A stretch of DNA of 64,000 bases from NCBI RefSeq assembly GCF_026625645.1, contig NZ_CP113056.1, positions 2,145,001 to 2,209,000 of the forward strand. Reading direction: 5' to 3'. The number at the start of each line of letters is the position of its first letter. Position 1 is the stretch's first letter. The translations under genes were made by a program, and so were the position numbers. This DNA is from Ancylobacter sp. SL191. GTDB taxonomy: Bacteria; Pseudomonadota; Alphaproteobacteria; Rhizobiales; Xanthobacteraceae. Below the pieces are notes generated by a model that worked only from the letters and a program-made list of their open reading frames with translations, was not told the DNA's origin and made no database searches. Positions 33,902-43,389 of this stretch are shown here, piece by piece.

Positions 33902-35182
33902 TCAGAGGATCGGCTTGTGCGCCGTCTCCGGCATGTGCCGGACCACCAGAAGGCTCGTCGTGGCGGCAGCGATGACATAGCCGGCCGGCGCCAGCGGGTT
34001 GTCCAGAGCAGAGGTCAGCCAGACCGCGATGAGGGGGGCGAAGCCGCCGAACACGGCCGCCGCCATCGCATAGGACACCGACGACCAGCGCGACCGGTCG
34101 GGCGTTGAGAACAGCTCGGCCACGACTGCCGGAGCCGGGCCCGAATAGAGCGCAATGGCGACGCCGAACAGTAACTGTATCCCGATCACAAGAGGGAAGC
34201 TGCGGAAGGCGATGATCATCCACATTGCCGGGATCACCAGCGCCAGTACGAGGAGGCAGGAGCAAAGCAGGAACGGCCGGCGCCCATAGCGGTCAGAAAG
34301 CCGGCCGATGACGGGCACCAGCAGGATGATGGCGGCGAGGCAGATAGTGTTCGACCACGTGGCCTGCGCCACGCTCAGCCCGGCGTGCCTCTGGGTGAAA
34401 AGCGGCATGTAGATAAGGAAGACATAGTAACAGACCGTCCAGTGCATGGTGAAGCCGAGCACGGTAAGGCTGGGCCGGCGGATCCGCCGCAGCACAGTGG
34501 CTGTGGAGGCACTTGCCGCCCGTACCCGGCTGTAGACCGGGGTCTCGTCGATGCCGGAGCGAAGCCACAGCGCCACGATCCCTAGCGACCCGCCGAGGAG
34601 GAAAGGCAGGCGCCATCCCCAGTCTTCCATGTGCTCGGGCGAAAGCACAGTGACGAGTATCGCGGTAACCGCGCTGGCAAGGCCGCTGCCGAGAGCGACG
34701 GTGACCGAGAGGAAACTGGTGGAGAAGCCGCGCCGGCCCTCGGGCGACGATTCGAGCAGGAAGGCGTTGGCGATGCCCCATTCTCCGCCGGCGGAAAAGC
34801 CCTGAACCAATCGAGCCATCAGCAGCAGCAATGGCGCGAGCACGCCGATCATCTGGAAGGACGGCAGCATGCCGATGGCAAGGGTGCCCACCGCCATCAG
34901 CACGGCGGTGATCATCAGGGCGGGCTTGCGGCCCTGGCTGTCGCCGAGGCCGCCGAGCACCAACCCGCCCAGCGGGCGCATGACGAAGCTGGCGCCAAAC
35001 ACGGCGAGCGTCGCCAGCAATGCGACAGTGTCGTCTTTCTGCGGGAAGAAGGCGTGCGAAAGGTAAACGGCGAGCAGCCCGTAAATGACGAAGTCGTACC
35101 ATTCGAGCACATTGCACAGCAGAACCCCGACGAAGGCTCGCCGCCGCCGCTTCGCGGTCGGCTCAGGTGTGGCTGGCTTCAT
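33902..35182 (-). CDS. MFS transporter, metabolite:H+ symporter (MHS) family
   Basis: A 426-residue MFS protein of the KgtP/ProP/ShiA group, with LEWYDFVIYGLLAVYLSHAFFP in the first membrane helix, GDSQGRKPALMITAVLMAVG between helices 2 and 3, and GFSAGGEWGIANAFLLESSP in helix 4-5. It should carry an organic acid, amino acid or betaine with protons. The ATG at 35180-35182 matches the family start; the 54-codon upstream extension is not. Convergent with the AraC gene at 32909. Confidence 0.87.
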   Translation of the reverse strand: MKPATPEPTAKRRRRAFVGVLLCNVLEWYDFVIYGLLAVYLSHAFFPQKDDTVALLATLAVFGASFVMRPLGGLVLGGLGDSQGRKPALMITAVLMAVGTLAIGMLPSFQMIGVLAPLLLLMARLVQGFSAGGEWGIANAFLLESSPEGRRGFSTSFLSVTVALGSGLASAVTAILVTVLSPEHMEDWGWRLPFLLGGSLGIVALWLRSGIDETPVYSRVRAASASTATVLRRIRRPSLTVLGFTMHWTVCYYVFLIYMPLFTQRHAGLSVAQATWSNTICLAAIILLVPVIGRLSDRYGRRPFLLCSCLLVLALVIPAMWMIIAFRSFPLVIGIQLLFGVAIALYSGPAPAVVAELFSTPDRSRWSSVSYAMAAAVFGGFAPLIAVWLTSALDNPLAPAGYVIAAATTSLLVVRHMPETAHKPIL

Positions 35183-35391
35183 CTCGAAACGACCATGGCC
35201 GGCTGCGGTAGATACGGTGGTGCAGACATGCCACCTCGGAGGGCTTGGATGCGCGACTGCGGTACACAAGCACAGCCGGCGTCTGCAGAGAAGCGACCTT
35301 GTTTCACCGCCCTGGCATCGTCGAAGCATGTTGCGATGCAGCAAGGCGGCTGCTACCGATATGCCCTGTCCGGTTCACAAAGGTGGCGCTT

Positions 35392-36477
35392 ATGCGACGT
35401 CCCACATCCGCCGCGCCACGCCGACAGCCGCTCAAAGTCGACAATTCTGACGCACGCGCAGCGCGCGAGCCGGTCCTCATTGACCTCGCCCTGCAAGGCG
35501 GTGGCTCGCACGGCGCCTTCACCTGGGGCGTGCTGGACCGGCTGCTTGAGGAGAAGTGGCTGGAGATCGAGGGCATTTCCGGAACCTCCGCCGGGGCGAT
35601 GAATGCGGCGGTGATGGCAGATGGCTACGCCGCGGACGGGCGGGAGGGTGCTCGGGCGGCGCTCGACGCCTATTGGCGCCATGTCGCCGACGCTGCACGC
35701 TTCAGCCCGTTCCAGCGCGGCCCGCTCGATGTGCTGCTGGGCCGCTGGACGCTCGATAATTCGCCGCTTTTCGTCACCATGGATCTGATGTCGCGGCTCT
35801 ATTCGCCCTATGACCTCAATCCCGGCGGCTCCAATCCGCTGCGCGCGGTGCTGGAAAAGGCGATCGATTTCGACCGGCTTAGGACATCGCCGGTCAAGCT
35901 GTTCATCACCGCCACCAATGTGCGCACCGGGCGCGGCCGGGTGTTTCGCAATGCTGAGATCACGCCCGACGTGTTGCTCGCTTCGGCCTGCCTGCCCACC
36001 CTGTTTCAGGCGGTGGAGATTGACGGCGAGAGCTATTGGGACGGTGGCTATTCCGGTAACCCGACCATGACGCCGCTGGTGCGTGAGTTGAACTCCGACG
36101 ACACCATTCTCATCCCGATCAACCCGGTGGAACGGCCCGGCACGCCGCGCACCGCGCCGGAAATCCTCAACCGGCTCAACGAAGTCTCGTTCAATGCCGT
36201 GCTGCTGAAGGAACTGCGGATGATCGCCCTGCTGCGGCAGGTCGCCGATCCCGGCCATAGCGAGGGCGCGCAATGGGCGAAGATGCGGGTCCACCTCGTG
36301 CGCAATTCTATCATGGACACGCTCGGCTACTCCTCCAAGCTCAACGCCGAATGGGATTTCCTTAGCCTGCTAAGAGACGAGGGCCGTCGTGCAGCCGACG
36401 CTTTCCTGAAGGCAGATTCGGATAACATCGGTAAGCGATCTTCGGTCAATCTCGACGTGCTGCTCGAAGGGGTATGA
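35392..36477 (+). CDS. Patatin-like phospholipase
   Basis: A 361-residue acyl hydrolase with the Ser-Asp dyad of patatins: oxyanion loop LALQGGGSHGAF, nucleophile motif GISGTSAGAMNA, and Asp in YWDGGYSGNP. No signal peptide; probably cytoplasmic. It starts at an ATG preceded by AAAGGTGG and ends four bases before a GntP-family permease, forming a two-gene unit. In related bacteria patatin/GntP pairs accompany 3-hydroxybutyrate dehydrogenase, so a role in polyhydroxybutyrate or hydroxybutyrate use is possible, but no such dehydrogenase is here. Confidence 0.87.
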   Translation: MRRPTSAAPRRQPLKVDNSDARAAREPVLIDLALQGGGSHGAFTWGVLDRLLEEKWLEIEGISGTSAGAMNAAVMADGYAADGREGARAALDAYWRHVADAARFSPFQRGPLDVLLGRWTLDNSPLFVTMDLMSRLYSPYDLNPGGSNPLRAVLEKAIDFDRLRTSPVKLFITATNVRTGRGRVFRNAEITPDVLLASACLPTLFQAVEIDGESYWDGGYSGNPTMTPLVRELNSDDTILIPINPVERPGTPRTAPEILNRLNEVSFNAVLLKELRMIALLRQVADPGHSEGAQWAKMRVHLVRNSIMDTLGYSSKLNAEWDFLSLLRDEGRRAADAFLKADSDNIGKRSSVNLDVLLEGV

Positions 36478-36480
36478 GCG

Positions 36481-37932
36481 ATGGGCCTCATCGGCATCCT
36501 GCTCGGTCTTGGCCTTCTCGTCTGGTTCGCCTATCGCGGCTGGAGCGTGCTGTTGCTGGCGCCGCTCGCGGCGTTGATTGCCGCGCTCCTGTCCGGCGAG
36601 CCGCTGCTCGCCAGTTGGACCCAGACCTTCATGGGCAGCGCGGCGAGCTTTGTCGGCCAGTTCTTTCCGCTGTTCCTGCTCGGTGCGCTGTTCGGCAAGC
36701 TGATGGAGGACAGCGGCTCGGTCTCGGCCATCGCCGAGTTCATGACCGCGAAGCTGGGGGCGCAGCGCGCCATCCTCGCCGTCGTGCTGGCGGGTGCCAT
36801 CGTCACCTATGGCGGCGTCAGCCTGTTCGTCGCGCTGTTCGTGCTGGCACCGATGGCCCAGGCGCTGTTCCGCACGGCCGACATTCCGCGCCGGCTGATG
36901 GCGCCGGCCATCGCGCTCGGCACCTTCACCTTCACCATGATGGCCCTGCCCGGCACGCCGGCGATCCAGAACGCCATTCCCATGCCGTTCTTCGGCACCA
37001 CGCCCTTCGCCGCGCCGGGGCTCGGCCTCATCGCCTCCGCCATCATGCTCGGCTTCGGCCTGTGGTGGCTTGCCCGCGCCGAGGCGGCGGCCCGGCGGGC
37101 GGGCGAGGGGTTCGGCGACGGCACCGCGACGGTGAACGCCGCTCTCGACGACCCGATGCTGCGCGAGCGGGCGACCACGGCGCGCGAGTTCGATCCGGCC
37201 GAGATCGGCCATGGCCACCAGAGCGTGGAGCGTCCCTCCATCGCGCTGGCGGCGCTGCCGCTGGCGCTGGTCATCATCGTCAATCTGCTGATGTCCTTCG
37301 TGCTTCTGCCGCGCCTCGATTTCGCGTTTCTGGCCGAGGCGCGCTGGGGCGGCATTCCCCTGTCCGCCGTCTCCGGCGTGTGGTCGGTGGCGGTGGCGCT
37401 GCTCGTGGCGATACTGGCGACACTCATCATCAATTGGCGACGCCTGCCAAAGCTACGCGAGACCATGGACGCCGGCGCCAACGCCTCGGTGCTGCCCATC
37501 TTCTCGGTGGCGAGCCTGGTCGGCTTCGGCGCCGTGGTGGCGGCGCTGCCGGCCTTCGCGCTGGTGCGCCACTGGGTTCTGTCCATCGACGGCGGGCCGC
37601 TGGTCTCGCTGGCGGTGGCGACCAACATCCTTGCCGCGCTCACCGGCTCGGCCTCGGGCGGTCTCACCATCGCGCTCGACGCGCTGGGGCCGGTGTTCCT
37701 GGAACGGGCCGGCGCGCTCGGCATCGAGCCGGCGCTGCTCCACCGTGTGGCGGTCATGAGTGCGGGCACGCTCGACAGCCTGCCGCATAGCGGCGCGGTG
37801 GTGACGTTGCTCGCCGTCTGCGGGGTGACGCCGAGGCAAAGCTATCTCGACATCGTCATGGTGGCTATCGTTGGCGCCCTGGTGGCGCTGGTGGCGGTCA
37901 TCGCGCTGGGCTCGTTCGCCGGCAGCTTCTGA
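36481..37932 (+). CDS. GntP-family permease
   Basis: A 483-residue membrane protein with about 12-14 hydrophobic segments. The signature stretches are PLFLLGALFGKLMEDSGS, ALPGTPAIQNAIPMPFFGTT and LTGSASGGLTIALDALG. GntP members carry gluconate, or 3-hydroxybutyrate in PHB loci. It is coupled to the patatin gene three bases upstream and convergent with the Mrp operon, whose last gene ends 18 bases away. Confidence 0.88.
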   Translation: MGLIGILLGLGLLVWFAYRGWSVLLLAPLAALIAALLSGEPLLASWTQTFMGSAASFVGQFFPLFLLGALFGKLMEDSGSVSAIAEFMTAKLGAQRAILAVVLAGAIVTYGGVSLFVALFVLAPMAQALFRTADIPRRLMAPAIALGTFTFTMMALPGTPAIQNAIPMPFFGTTPFAAPGLGLIASAIMLGFGLWWLARAEAAARRAGEGFGDGTATVNAALDDPMLRERATTAREFDPAEIGHGHQSVERPSIALAALPLALVIIVNLLMSFVLLPRLDFAFLAEARWGGIPLSAVSGVWSVAVALLVAILATLIINWRRLPKLRETMDAGANASVLPIFSVASLVGFGAVVAALPAFALVRHWVLSIDGGPLVSLAVATNILAALTGSASGGLTIALDALGPVFLERAGALGIEPALLHRVAVMSAGTLDSLPHSGAVVTLLAVCGVTPRQSYLDIVMVAIVGALVALVAVIALGSFAGSF

Positions 37933-37950
37933 GGGGTCGCCGGGAGACGA

Positions 37951-39582
37951 TCAGGGCGCGGCGCCAAGCGTCGCCCCCAGCACAAGCATGATGGCCATTA
38001 GTGCCAGACCGGCAACTGGCCAGCGGCGCAACGCAGCGTCGAGCCGCTCTGCCCCATCGCCGATACGGCGGACCGCCGGCAGGGCGCACATCGCCAACAC
38101 GGCAATGTCGCCCTCGGGGATTTTTGGCAACCTAATGCCTGAGCGGGCAAGGCCGAACGCCAGCAGCGCGCCGAGGAGCAGCGGCCATGTCGCGTCCCAC
38201 AGCGCGGCGGGAGCGAGGGCGCTTTCGGGCGCATCGCCCGTCACGGGCGCGAACAGCATCCAGCCCGCCAATAGCGAGGCTGCGGCCGTTGCCAGCCATG
38301 GCGCCAGCAGGCCCCAGCCGGCGACGGCATCTGCCCGCACGGGCGGGTCTTTCGCGACAAGCCGCAGAAAGTGCAGCATCAGCAGGGCGCTGCCGGCAGC
38401 CGAAAGCGCCGCAAGCGTGCCCGCGAGGCCGTCACCCAGCGGTCCCTTGGCGGCGTATTTGGCCAGCGCGCCGCTGGTGAGCGGCAGGCCGGCGAGGCTG
38501 AGGGCCATCACCGCCATCACGCCCAGCGCCAGGGTCCGGTGCCGCGCTCCCGTCGCGGCCATGACCCCGACGCCCATGAACAGTGCGCCCTTCACCAGCA
38601 TGTGGTGAAGCGCGTAATAGGCCACGAGCCGGGACACCCCGGCGTCGCCCAGTTCCAATCCGGCGCCAATAATTGCGGCGATCAGGCCCATCTGGCTCAC
38701 GGTGGAATAGGCCAGCACGGTCTTCGGATGGCTCTGTGTGATGCCGATGGCCACGCCATAACAGGCAGTGAACAGCCCCAGCACGATGAGGCCCGTGCCC
38801 CAATCGGCGGCGGGCTGGTCGAACGGCAGGAAGCGGATCAGCCCGATCACCCCGGCCTTGACGATGATGCCGCTCAGCACCGCTGAGGCCGGCATAGGCG
38901 CGATTGGATGGGCAAGCGGCATCCACACATGCAGCGGCACGAGACCCATTTTGAGGCCGAAGCCGAGAATGAGCAGCACTAGCGTCGCGTCCCGCCAGGG
39001 CGATGTTGGCAGCGACGCCACTGCGTCGGCGATCAACGGATTTCCCGTCGGCCCGGCGGTGGCCAGCAGCACGAAGCCGAGCAGCAGGAAAGCTTCGCCC
39101 AGCACGGCCAACGCCATGTAGGTCAGGCTGGCGCTCTCGGCGCGCGGCGTGCCCTCATGCGCGACAAGTCCGTAGGCGGCGAGGCTGACCAGCGAGAACA
39201 TCAGGTAGAAACTGGTCATGTCGGCGACGATGAACACGCCGAGGCTGCCCGCAAGCGTCAGCAGCCACCAGACAGCGAAGCTGATGCGCGTCGGGTCCGG
39301 CGCCATATAGGCGCGGGCATAGAGGCCGGCAGCGGCCCATAGCAGCGCCGCGCCGCCGAGCAGCACCGCGCCGGGCGCGTCAAGCGCCAGCACCAGACGC
39401 ATTGGCGCCGGCGCCAGGACCCACGAGCCATCGGGCGCGATGAGCGCCGCCACCAGCGCCGGCAGCGGTGCGAGCGGCAGAAGATCAAACACGCGCCGGC
39501 GGAAAGCTGGCAGCAGACAGAGCGCAACGAAGGCCAGCGGCGTGGCGAGCGAGGCGGCGAGCAGGGTTCCGGCGAATGTCAT
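37951..39582 (-). CDS. Mrp/complex-I-type antiporter subunit (NuoL/MrpA-N or MrpD-like), last gene of operon
   Basis: A 543-residue proton-conducting membrane subunit with about 14 helices. It has the discontinuous-helix region LMFSLVSLAAYGLVAHEGTP, GLKMGLVPLHVWMPLAHPIA with the key Lys and His, and HPKTVLAYSTVSQMG. It is shorter than a full MrpA (about 800 with its C-terminal DUF4040 part), which in this operon is found fused to MrpB instead. It therefore seems to take the place of the MrpA N-terminal half. GGCGAAGGAC precedes the ATG, 10 bases after the mrpD stop. Confidence 0.82.
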   Translation of the reverse strand: MTFAGTLLAASLATPLAFVALCLLPAFRRRVFDLLPLAPLPALVAALIAPDGSWVLAPAPMRLVLALDAPGAVLLGGAALLWAAAGLYARAYMAPDPTRISFAVWWLLTLAGSLGVFIVADMTSFYLMFSLVSLAAYGLVAHEGTPRAESASLTYMALAVLGEAFLLLGFVLLATAGPTGNPLIADAVASLPTSPWRDATLVLLILGFGLKMGLVPLHVWMPLAHPIAPMPASAVLSGIIVKAGVIGLIRFLPFDQPAADWGTGLIVLGLFTACYGVAIGITQSHPKTVLAYSTVSQMGLIAAIIGAGLELGDAGVSRLVAYYALHHMLVKGALFMGVGVMAATGARHRTLALGVMAVMALSLAGLPLTSGALAKYAAKGPLGDGLAGTLAALSAAGSALLMLHFLRLVAKDPPVRADAVAGWGLLAPWLATAAASLLAGWMLFAPVTGDAPESALAPAALWDATWPLLLGALLAFGLARSGIRLPKIPEGDIAVLAMCALPAVRRIGDGAERLDAALRRWPVAGLALMAIMLVLGATLGAAP

Positions 39583-39592
39583 GTCCTTCGCC

Positions 39593-41086
39593 TCACGGAA
39601 GGGCCGCGCGGCCAATGGCGAGCATGTCGAGCGGCTGCAGCGGCACGAAACCGAGCGCCACGGCGCAAAGCGCAAGCCCGAGCGCCGACCACTCACTCAG
39701 CCGCGTAACGGCGCGGGTCTCGATGGCGGTCGCGGGCGCGGCCATGGCGCGTTTGAGCACGCGCGCGACATAGGCGGCCGCGAGCAGGCCGCCGACGCTG
39801 ATGACGATAGCGACCCACCACGCCCCGCTCAGGATGGCGGCGTTGAGCAGCAGCAGCTTGGCGATGAAGCCGCCGCTGGGCGGCAGTCCCATCAGCGACA
39901 AGCCGGCCAGGCCGAAGGCGAACACGCTGATCGGGACAGCGCGCCCGGCTCCGGCGAGGTCGGCGATGCGGTCATGGCCGAGCGCCTCGGCGATCAGTCC
40001 GGCGGCGAGGAACATTGCCGCCTTGGCGAAGGCGTGTGAGATGAGTTGCAGCACGCCTCCGGTCCAGCCGAGCGTCGTCGAGGGTGCGCCCCCCGGCTCG
40101 ATCAGGATGAACATCAGAAACAGATAGCCGATCTGCGCCACGGTGGAGTAGGCGATCATCAGCTTCAGCCGCCGCTGCCGCAGCGCGACGAGGCTGCACA
40201 CCAGGATGGCCGCCGTGCCGAGCATGGCTAGCACCTCAGCCGCCGCCTCGCTCGACGGCTCCGGCAGCACGTCGAACCACAGCCGAAGTATGATGAAGAA
40301 CGGCGCCTTCACGACCAGCGCGGACAGCACCGCGCTCGCCGGCGCCGGCGCACCGGCATGGGCCGGCGGCAACCACAGATGCAAGGGAAATAGCGCCGCC
40401 TTGGCCATCAGCCCTCCGATCATCAGCGCAATGGCCGCGTGGGTAGCGACGTTGGCCGATGCCAGACCGTGCAGGGTGCCGATGTCGAGCGTGGCGTATT
40501 GGCCATAAAGAACCGCCGTGCCAAGCAGATAGAGCGCCGAGCCGATCAGCGCGAAGACGAGGTAGCGCAGCGCCGCCTCGATGGTCTCCGCCTTGCCATC
40601 AAGGCAGACCAGCGGCACGGCGGCGAAGGTCAGCAACTCAAGCGCGACGAACAGGTTGAACAGATCCTCGCCGAGGAAGACGAGGTTGAGCGCGCTCCAC
40701 AGCCCCATCAGCAACGACCAGAAGGCGAAGGCGCGCCGCCCGCCGGGAGCCTCCTCGGCCATGTCGAATTGCGGCCGGGCATAGAGAGCGACGGCGGCAA
40801 TGACGAGCGTCGCCATTGCCATCATCACGCCCGACAGGCCGTCGGCGCGCAGCTGAAGACCGAGTGGCGGCGCCCAGCCGCCCACCACATAGACGATCGC
40901 CTCCTTCGAGCGAACGAGGGCGACGATGATCGCGGTCGCAATGGCGATGCCCCCGGCGACCACGCCGAGCGCTACCGTCGCCGGACGCCTTATGCCGAGC
41001 CACGGCATCACCAGCATGGCCAGCATGCCGATGACCGGCACGATGACGGCGAGCACCAGAAGAGGGCCGGTCGATGTGGAGCCCAT
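39593..41086 (-). CDS. mrpD: Na+/H+ antiporter subunit D
   Basis: A 497-residue MrpD/NuoN-type subunit. The conserved LMAKAALFPLHLWLPPAHAGAP with its Lys and His, and RLKLMIAYSTVAQIGYLF, are present, with about 14 membrane segments. It starts one base after the mrpC stop. In Mrp complexes MrpA and MrpD are the two large proton-path subunits; here two large subunits lie side by side at the operon's end. Confidence 0.88.
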   Translation of the reverse strand: MGSTSTGPLLVLAVIVPVIGMLAMLVMPWLGIRRPATVALGVVAGGIAIATAIIVALVRSKEAIVYVVGGWAPPLGLQLRADGLSGVMMAMATLVIAAVALYARPQFDMAEEAPGGRRAFAFWSLLMGLWSALNLVFLGEDLFNLFVALELLTFAAVPLVCLDGKAETIEAALRYLVFALIGSALYLLGTAVLYGQYATLDIGTLHGLASANVATHAAIALMIGGLMAKAALFPLHLWLPPAHAGAPAPASAVLSALVVKAPFFIILRLWFDVLPEPSSEAAAEVLAMLGTAAILVCSLVALRQRRLKLMIAYSTVAQIGYLFLMFILIEPGGAPSTTLGWTGGVLQLISHAFAKAAMFLAAGLIAEALGHDRIADLAGAGRAVPISVFAFGLAGLSLMGLPPSGGFIAKLLLLNAAILSGAWWVAIVISVGGLLAAAYVARVLKRAMAAPATAIETRAVTRLSEWSALGLALCAVALGFVPLQPLDMLAIGRAALP

Positions 41087-41087
41087 C

Positions 41088-41417
41088 CTAGTGCCCTTTC
41101 GGATCGTCGGAGAGCCCGTCGGAGGCCCGCTTGGCGGTTCTGAGGGCGGCCAGGCGGCGCAGCAGCATGAGTGCCAGAGCGGTCGCGGCGAAGGCGACGA
41201 CGATGCCGGTGATGACCAGCGCCTGCGGCACCGGATCGCCCGGCAGCCCGGCGGCGGCTCCCCGGCGCGCCGCGACCCCGAACAGCAGGAAGACGCCGGC
41301 GCCCAGCAGGTTGAAGGACAACACCCGGCGCAGGGGCGCGGCATGGGTGAGCGCGCCATAAAGGCCGAGGCCGACCAGCGCGCAGGCACCGAGGCCGAAG
41401 ACAATCGTGCCGGTCAT
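41088..41417 (-). CDS. mrpC: Na+/H+ antiporter subunit C
   Basis: A 109-residue NuoK-like protein with three hydrophobic helices (IVFGLGACALVGLGLYGAL, VLSFNLLGAGVFLLFGVAA, QALVITGIVVAFAATALALM). The QALVITGIV stretch is the MrpC/NuoK signature. Its ATG overlaps the stop of the preceding gene. Confidence 0.88.
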   Translation of the reverse strand: MTGTIVFGLGACALVGLGLYGALTHAAPLRRVLSFNLLGAGVFLLFGVAARRGAAAGLPGDPVPQALVITGIVVAFAATALALMLLRRLAALRTAKRASDGLSDDPKGH

Positions 41418-42331
41418 GCGGATGGCTTCCGCGCGCCCGGGCCGAGGAGCATCAGCATGAGCATGAGCGCGATGGAGACCGTCAGAGCCATCTCGATGAC
41501 CACGATCAAGGGCTTCGCCCAACCGTCGGGATAAGCGAGGAAACTGCCGGCCGAGAGAAAACCGGCGAAGCCGATGGCGAGGAAGACCGCCGGCCCGAGC
41601 CCAAGGAGCGCGCGCAGCCACTTGTCGCCGAGCGCTGGCGGCGGCGTCAGGCCGGCCATCATCAGCAGCAGGCCCATGGCGGCGATCAGCGTTGCCGCCT
41701 GGAACTTGCCGCCCGGCGCGTCGGCGCCGACCCAGAGTATATGCAGGGCCACGACCAACCCGACCGGCGGCAGGACGCGGGCGAGCAGGTCCAGCGGCGG
41801 GCTCGGCGCCGCCGGCGAAGCGGGCGCGTCGCGCCAGGTCTCGTCAGCCGCCAGCGACCAGATGCCGATCAGCGCCAGCAACACAACGACGGTCTCCAGT
41901 AAGGTGTCGAGCGCCCGATAGGCGAGCAGCACGGCGGTCACCGCATTGCCGAGGTCGAGCGCGCCGAGCGGTGCCACGGCCTGCATGGTAAGGCTCGGCG
42001 CCGGCTCCGGCGCGGCAAGGACGATCACGGCGATAGTGCCGGCAATGAGGGCGCAGAGAGCGGCGAGGGCGAGGCGCAGCGGGAGAGAGGCTGGCTTCTC
42101 CGGGCCGGCGAAGGCACTGGCGCCGAGCAGCAGCGGCGCGGTCAGGGCGCCAATGGCCGCCTCGGTCAGCGCCACATCGACGGCGCCGAGGCGAACCCAT
42201 ACAAGGGCGAGCAGCAGGCCGAAGGCGATGAAGGCGATCACGGCCGTGCGCGCCTGCCGCGCGAGCACGCTGAACAGCGCCGCCGCCAGCAGGGTGACGA
42301 CCAGAACCGCGTCGAGCATCGCGTCCATCAT
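41414..42331 (-). CDS. Na+/H+ antiporter: MrpA C-terminal (DUF4040) + MrpB fusion
   Basis: A 305-residue membrane protein. The N-terminal 80 residues (TAVIAFIAFGLLLALVWVRL, VDVALTEAAIGALTAPLLL) are the DUF4040/MbhD domain that in other bacteria forms the MrpA tail. The C-terminal half (PPVGLVVALHILWVGADAPGG, FQAATLIAAMGLLLMM) is MrpB. The start overlaps the mrpG stop and its end overlaps the mrpC start. The fusion explains how the complex can lack a full-length MrpA. Confidence 0.85.
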   Translation of the reverse strand: MMDAMLDAVLVVTLLAAALFSVLARQARTAVIAFIAFGLLLALVWVRLGAVDVALTEAAIGALTAPLLLGASAFAGPEKPASLPLRLALAALCALIAGTIAVIVLAAPEPAPSLTMQAVAPLGALDLGNAVTAVLLAYRALDTLLETVVVLLALIGIWSLAADETWRDAPASPAAPSPPLDLLARVLPPVGLVVALHILWVGADAPGGKFQAATLIAAMGLLLMMAGLTPPPALGDKWLRALLGLGPAVFLAIGFAGFLSAGSFLAYPDGWAKPLIVVIEMALTVSIALMLMLMLLGPGARKPSA

Positions 42332-42615
42332 CCTCGCCCGCCCTGCACCAGTCGTGCGATCATCTGGCTGGCGACCGCGCCGGTGACCAGCACGAGCAGC
42401 CAGATCACCAGCAGCTTCAACGCGCCGAACACGCTGCCCGCCTGCGGCATAAGCCCCAGCACGATCAGCCCGAGGCCGAGATTGTCGGCCTTGGTCAGGG
42501 CGTGCAGGCGCGACAGCGCATCGGGAAAGCGCAGCAGCCCGACCGTTCCCGCGAGGAAGAAGAACAGCCCAGCCCCCACGGCGATGAGCGTAAACAGGTC
42601 GATCAGCGCGCTCAT
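42328..42615 (-). CDS. mrpG: Na+/H+ antiporter subunit G
   Basis: A 95-residue protein with three helices and the MrpG core GLLRFPDALSRLHALTKADNLG. Overlaps mrpF by four bases and the following DUF4040/MrpB gene by four. Confidence 0.9.
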   Translation of the reverse strand: MSALIDLFTLIAVGAGLFFFLAGTVGLLRFPDALSRLHALTKADNLGLGLIVLGLMPQAGSVFGALKLLVIWLLVLVTGAVASQMIARLVQGGRG

Positions 42616-42893
42616 GACGGTTCCCGCGTCTCTTCCGCCGGGTCGGCCGGGCCGGCGGCAGACAGCGCCGCGCAGGCGAAAGCGGCAACCAGAGCGAGGG
42701 TGAGCGCGACGTCGAGCAGAGCAGCGAGGCCCTCGGCAATGGCGAGCAGCGCCGCCATCGCCGTGCCGCCGGTGCCGGCGAGTTGCACGGCCATCAGCCG
42801 ATCCGCGGCGCTCGGCGCCCGCAGCAGCCAGACGAGGCCGGCGGCGATCAGCAGCAGGAGGATCAGGGCGGCGGCGGTCAGCAGATCAGCCAT
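42612..42893 (-). CDS. mrpF: Na+/H+ antiporter subunit F
   Basis: A 93-residue, three-helix protein. RAPSAADRLMAVQLAGTGG is the conserved MrpF loop. Its start overlaps the end of mrpE by eight bases. Confidence 0.87.
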   Translation of the reverse strand: MADLLTAAALILLLLIAAGLVWLLRAPSAADRLMAVQLAGTGGTAMAALLAIAEGLAALLDVALTLALVAAFACAALSAAGPADPAEETREPS

Positions 42894-43389
42894 CGGCGTT
42901 CCCTAGGATGCGGGCAAAATCAGCCTCCCCGGCGGCGATGGCGGCGGCAACGGGCTGGTCGAGGTCGAGCGCATGGACCAGCAGCGTGGCCTTGTCGCGC
43001 ATCACCACCGGCAAGGTACCCGGCTGGAGGCTCAGATAGGCGTGGAAGGCGTCGCGGCCGGTACTTGCGGGAAGCCGGGTCGGACAAGGCACGAGGCCGG
43101 GACGCAGCAGCAGGGATGATGCGAACGCCCGCCGCGCGACCTCGAGACCGGCGAGCAGCGATTGCCCGGGAAAGCGCAGAACCAGTCGGACCAGCGCGCC
43201 GATGGCGATCGGCCGTCCGCTGGGCCGCAGCAGCACGAGGCTGAGCCATGCCGCGGCTAGCGCGGTCAGCGCGCCGACGGCGAGGCCGGCCAGTCCGCCG
43301 CCATGCAGCACGAGCCAGAGCGCGAAAAAGGCCAGCGCACGCGGTGCCCCGCGACGCAACGTTTCAGGCAGGCGCAAGAGGCGTGGCAT
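42886..43389 (-). CDS. mrpE: Na+/H+ antiporter subunit E
   Basis: A 167-residue protein, first gene of the operon. Two or three N-terminal helices are followed by a cytoplasmic domain with LSLQPGTLPVVMRDKATLLVH, the MrpE signature (normally LTPGT...HALD); ALDLDQPVAA follows. Order E-F-G-(A'B)-C-D-L differs from the usual A-B-C-D-E-F-G. Confidence 0.86.
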   Translation of the reverse strand: MPRLLRLPETLRRGAPRALAFFALWLVLHGGGLAGLAVGALTALAAAWLSLVLLRPSGRPIAIGALVRLVLRFPGQSLLAGLEVARRAFASSLLLRPGLVPCPTRLPASTGRDAFHAYLSLQPGTLPVVMRDKATLLVHALDLDQPVAAAIAAGEADFARILGNADG

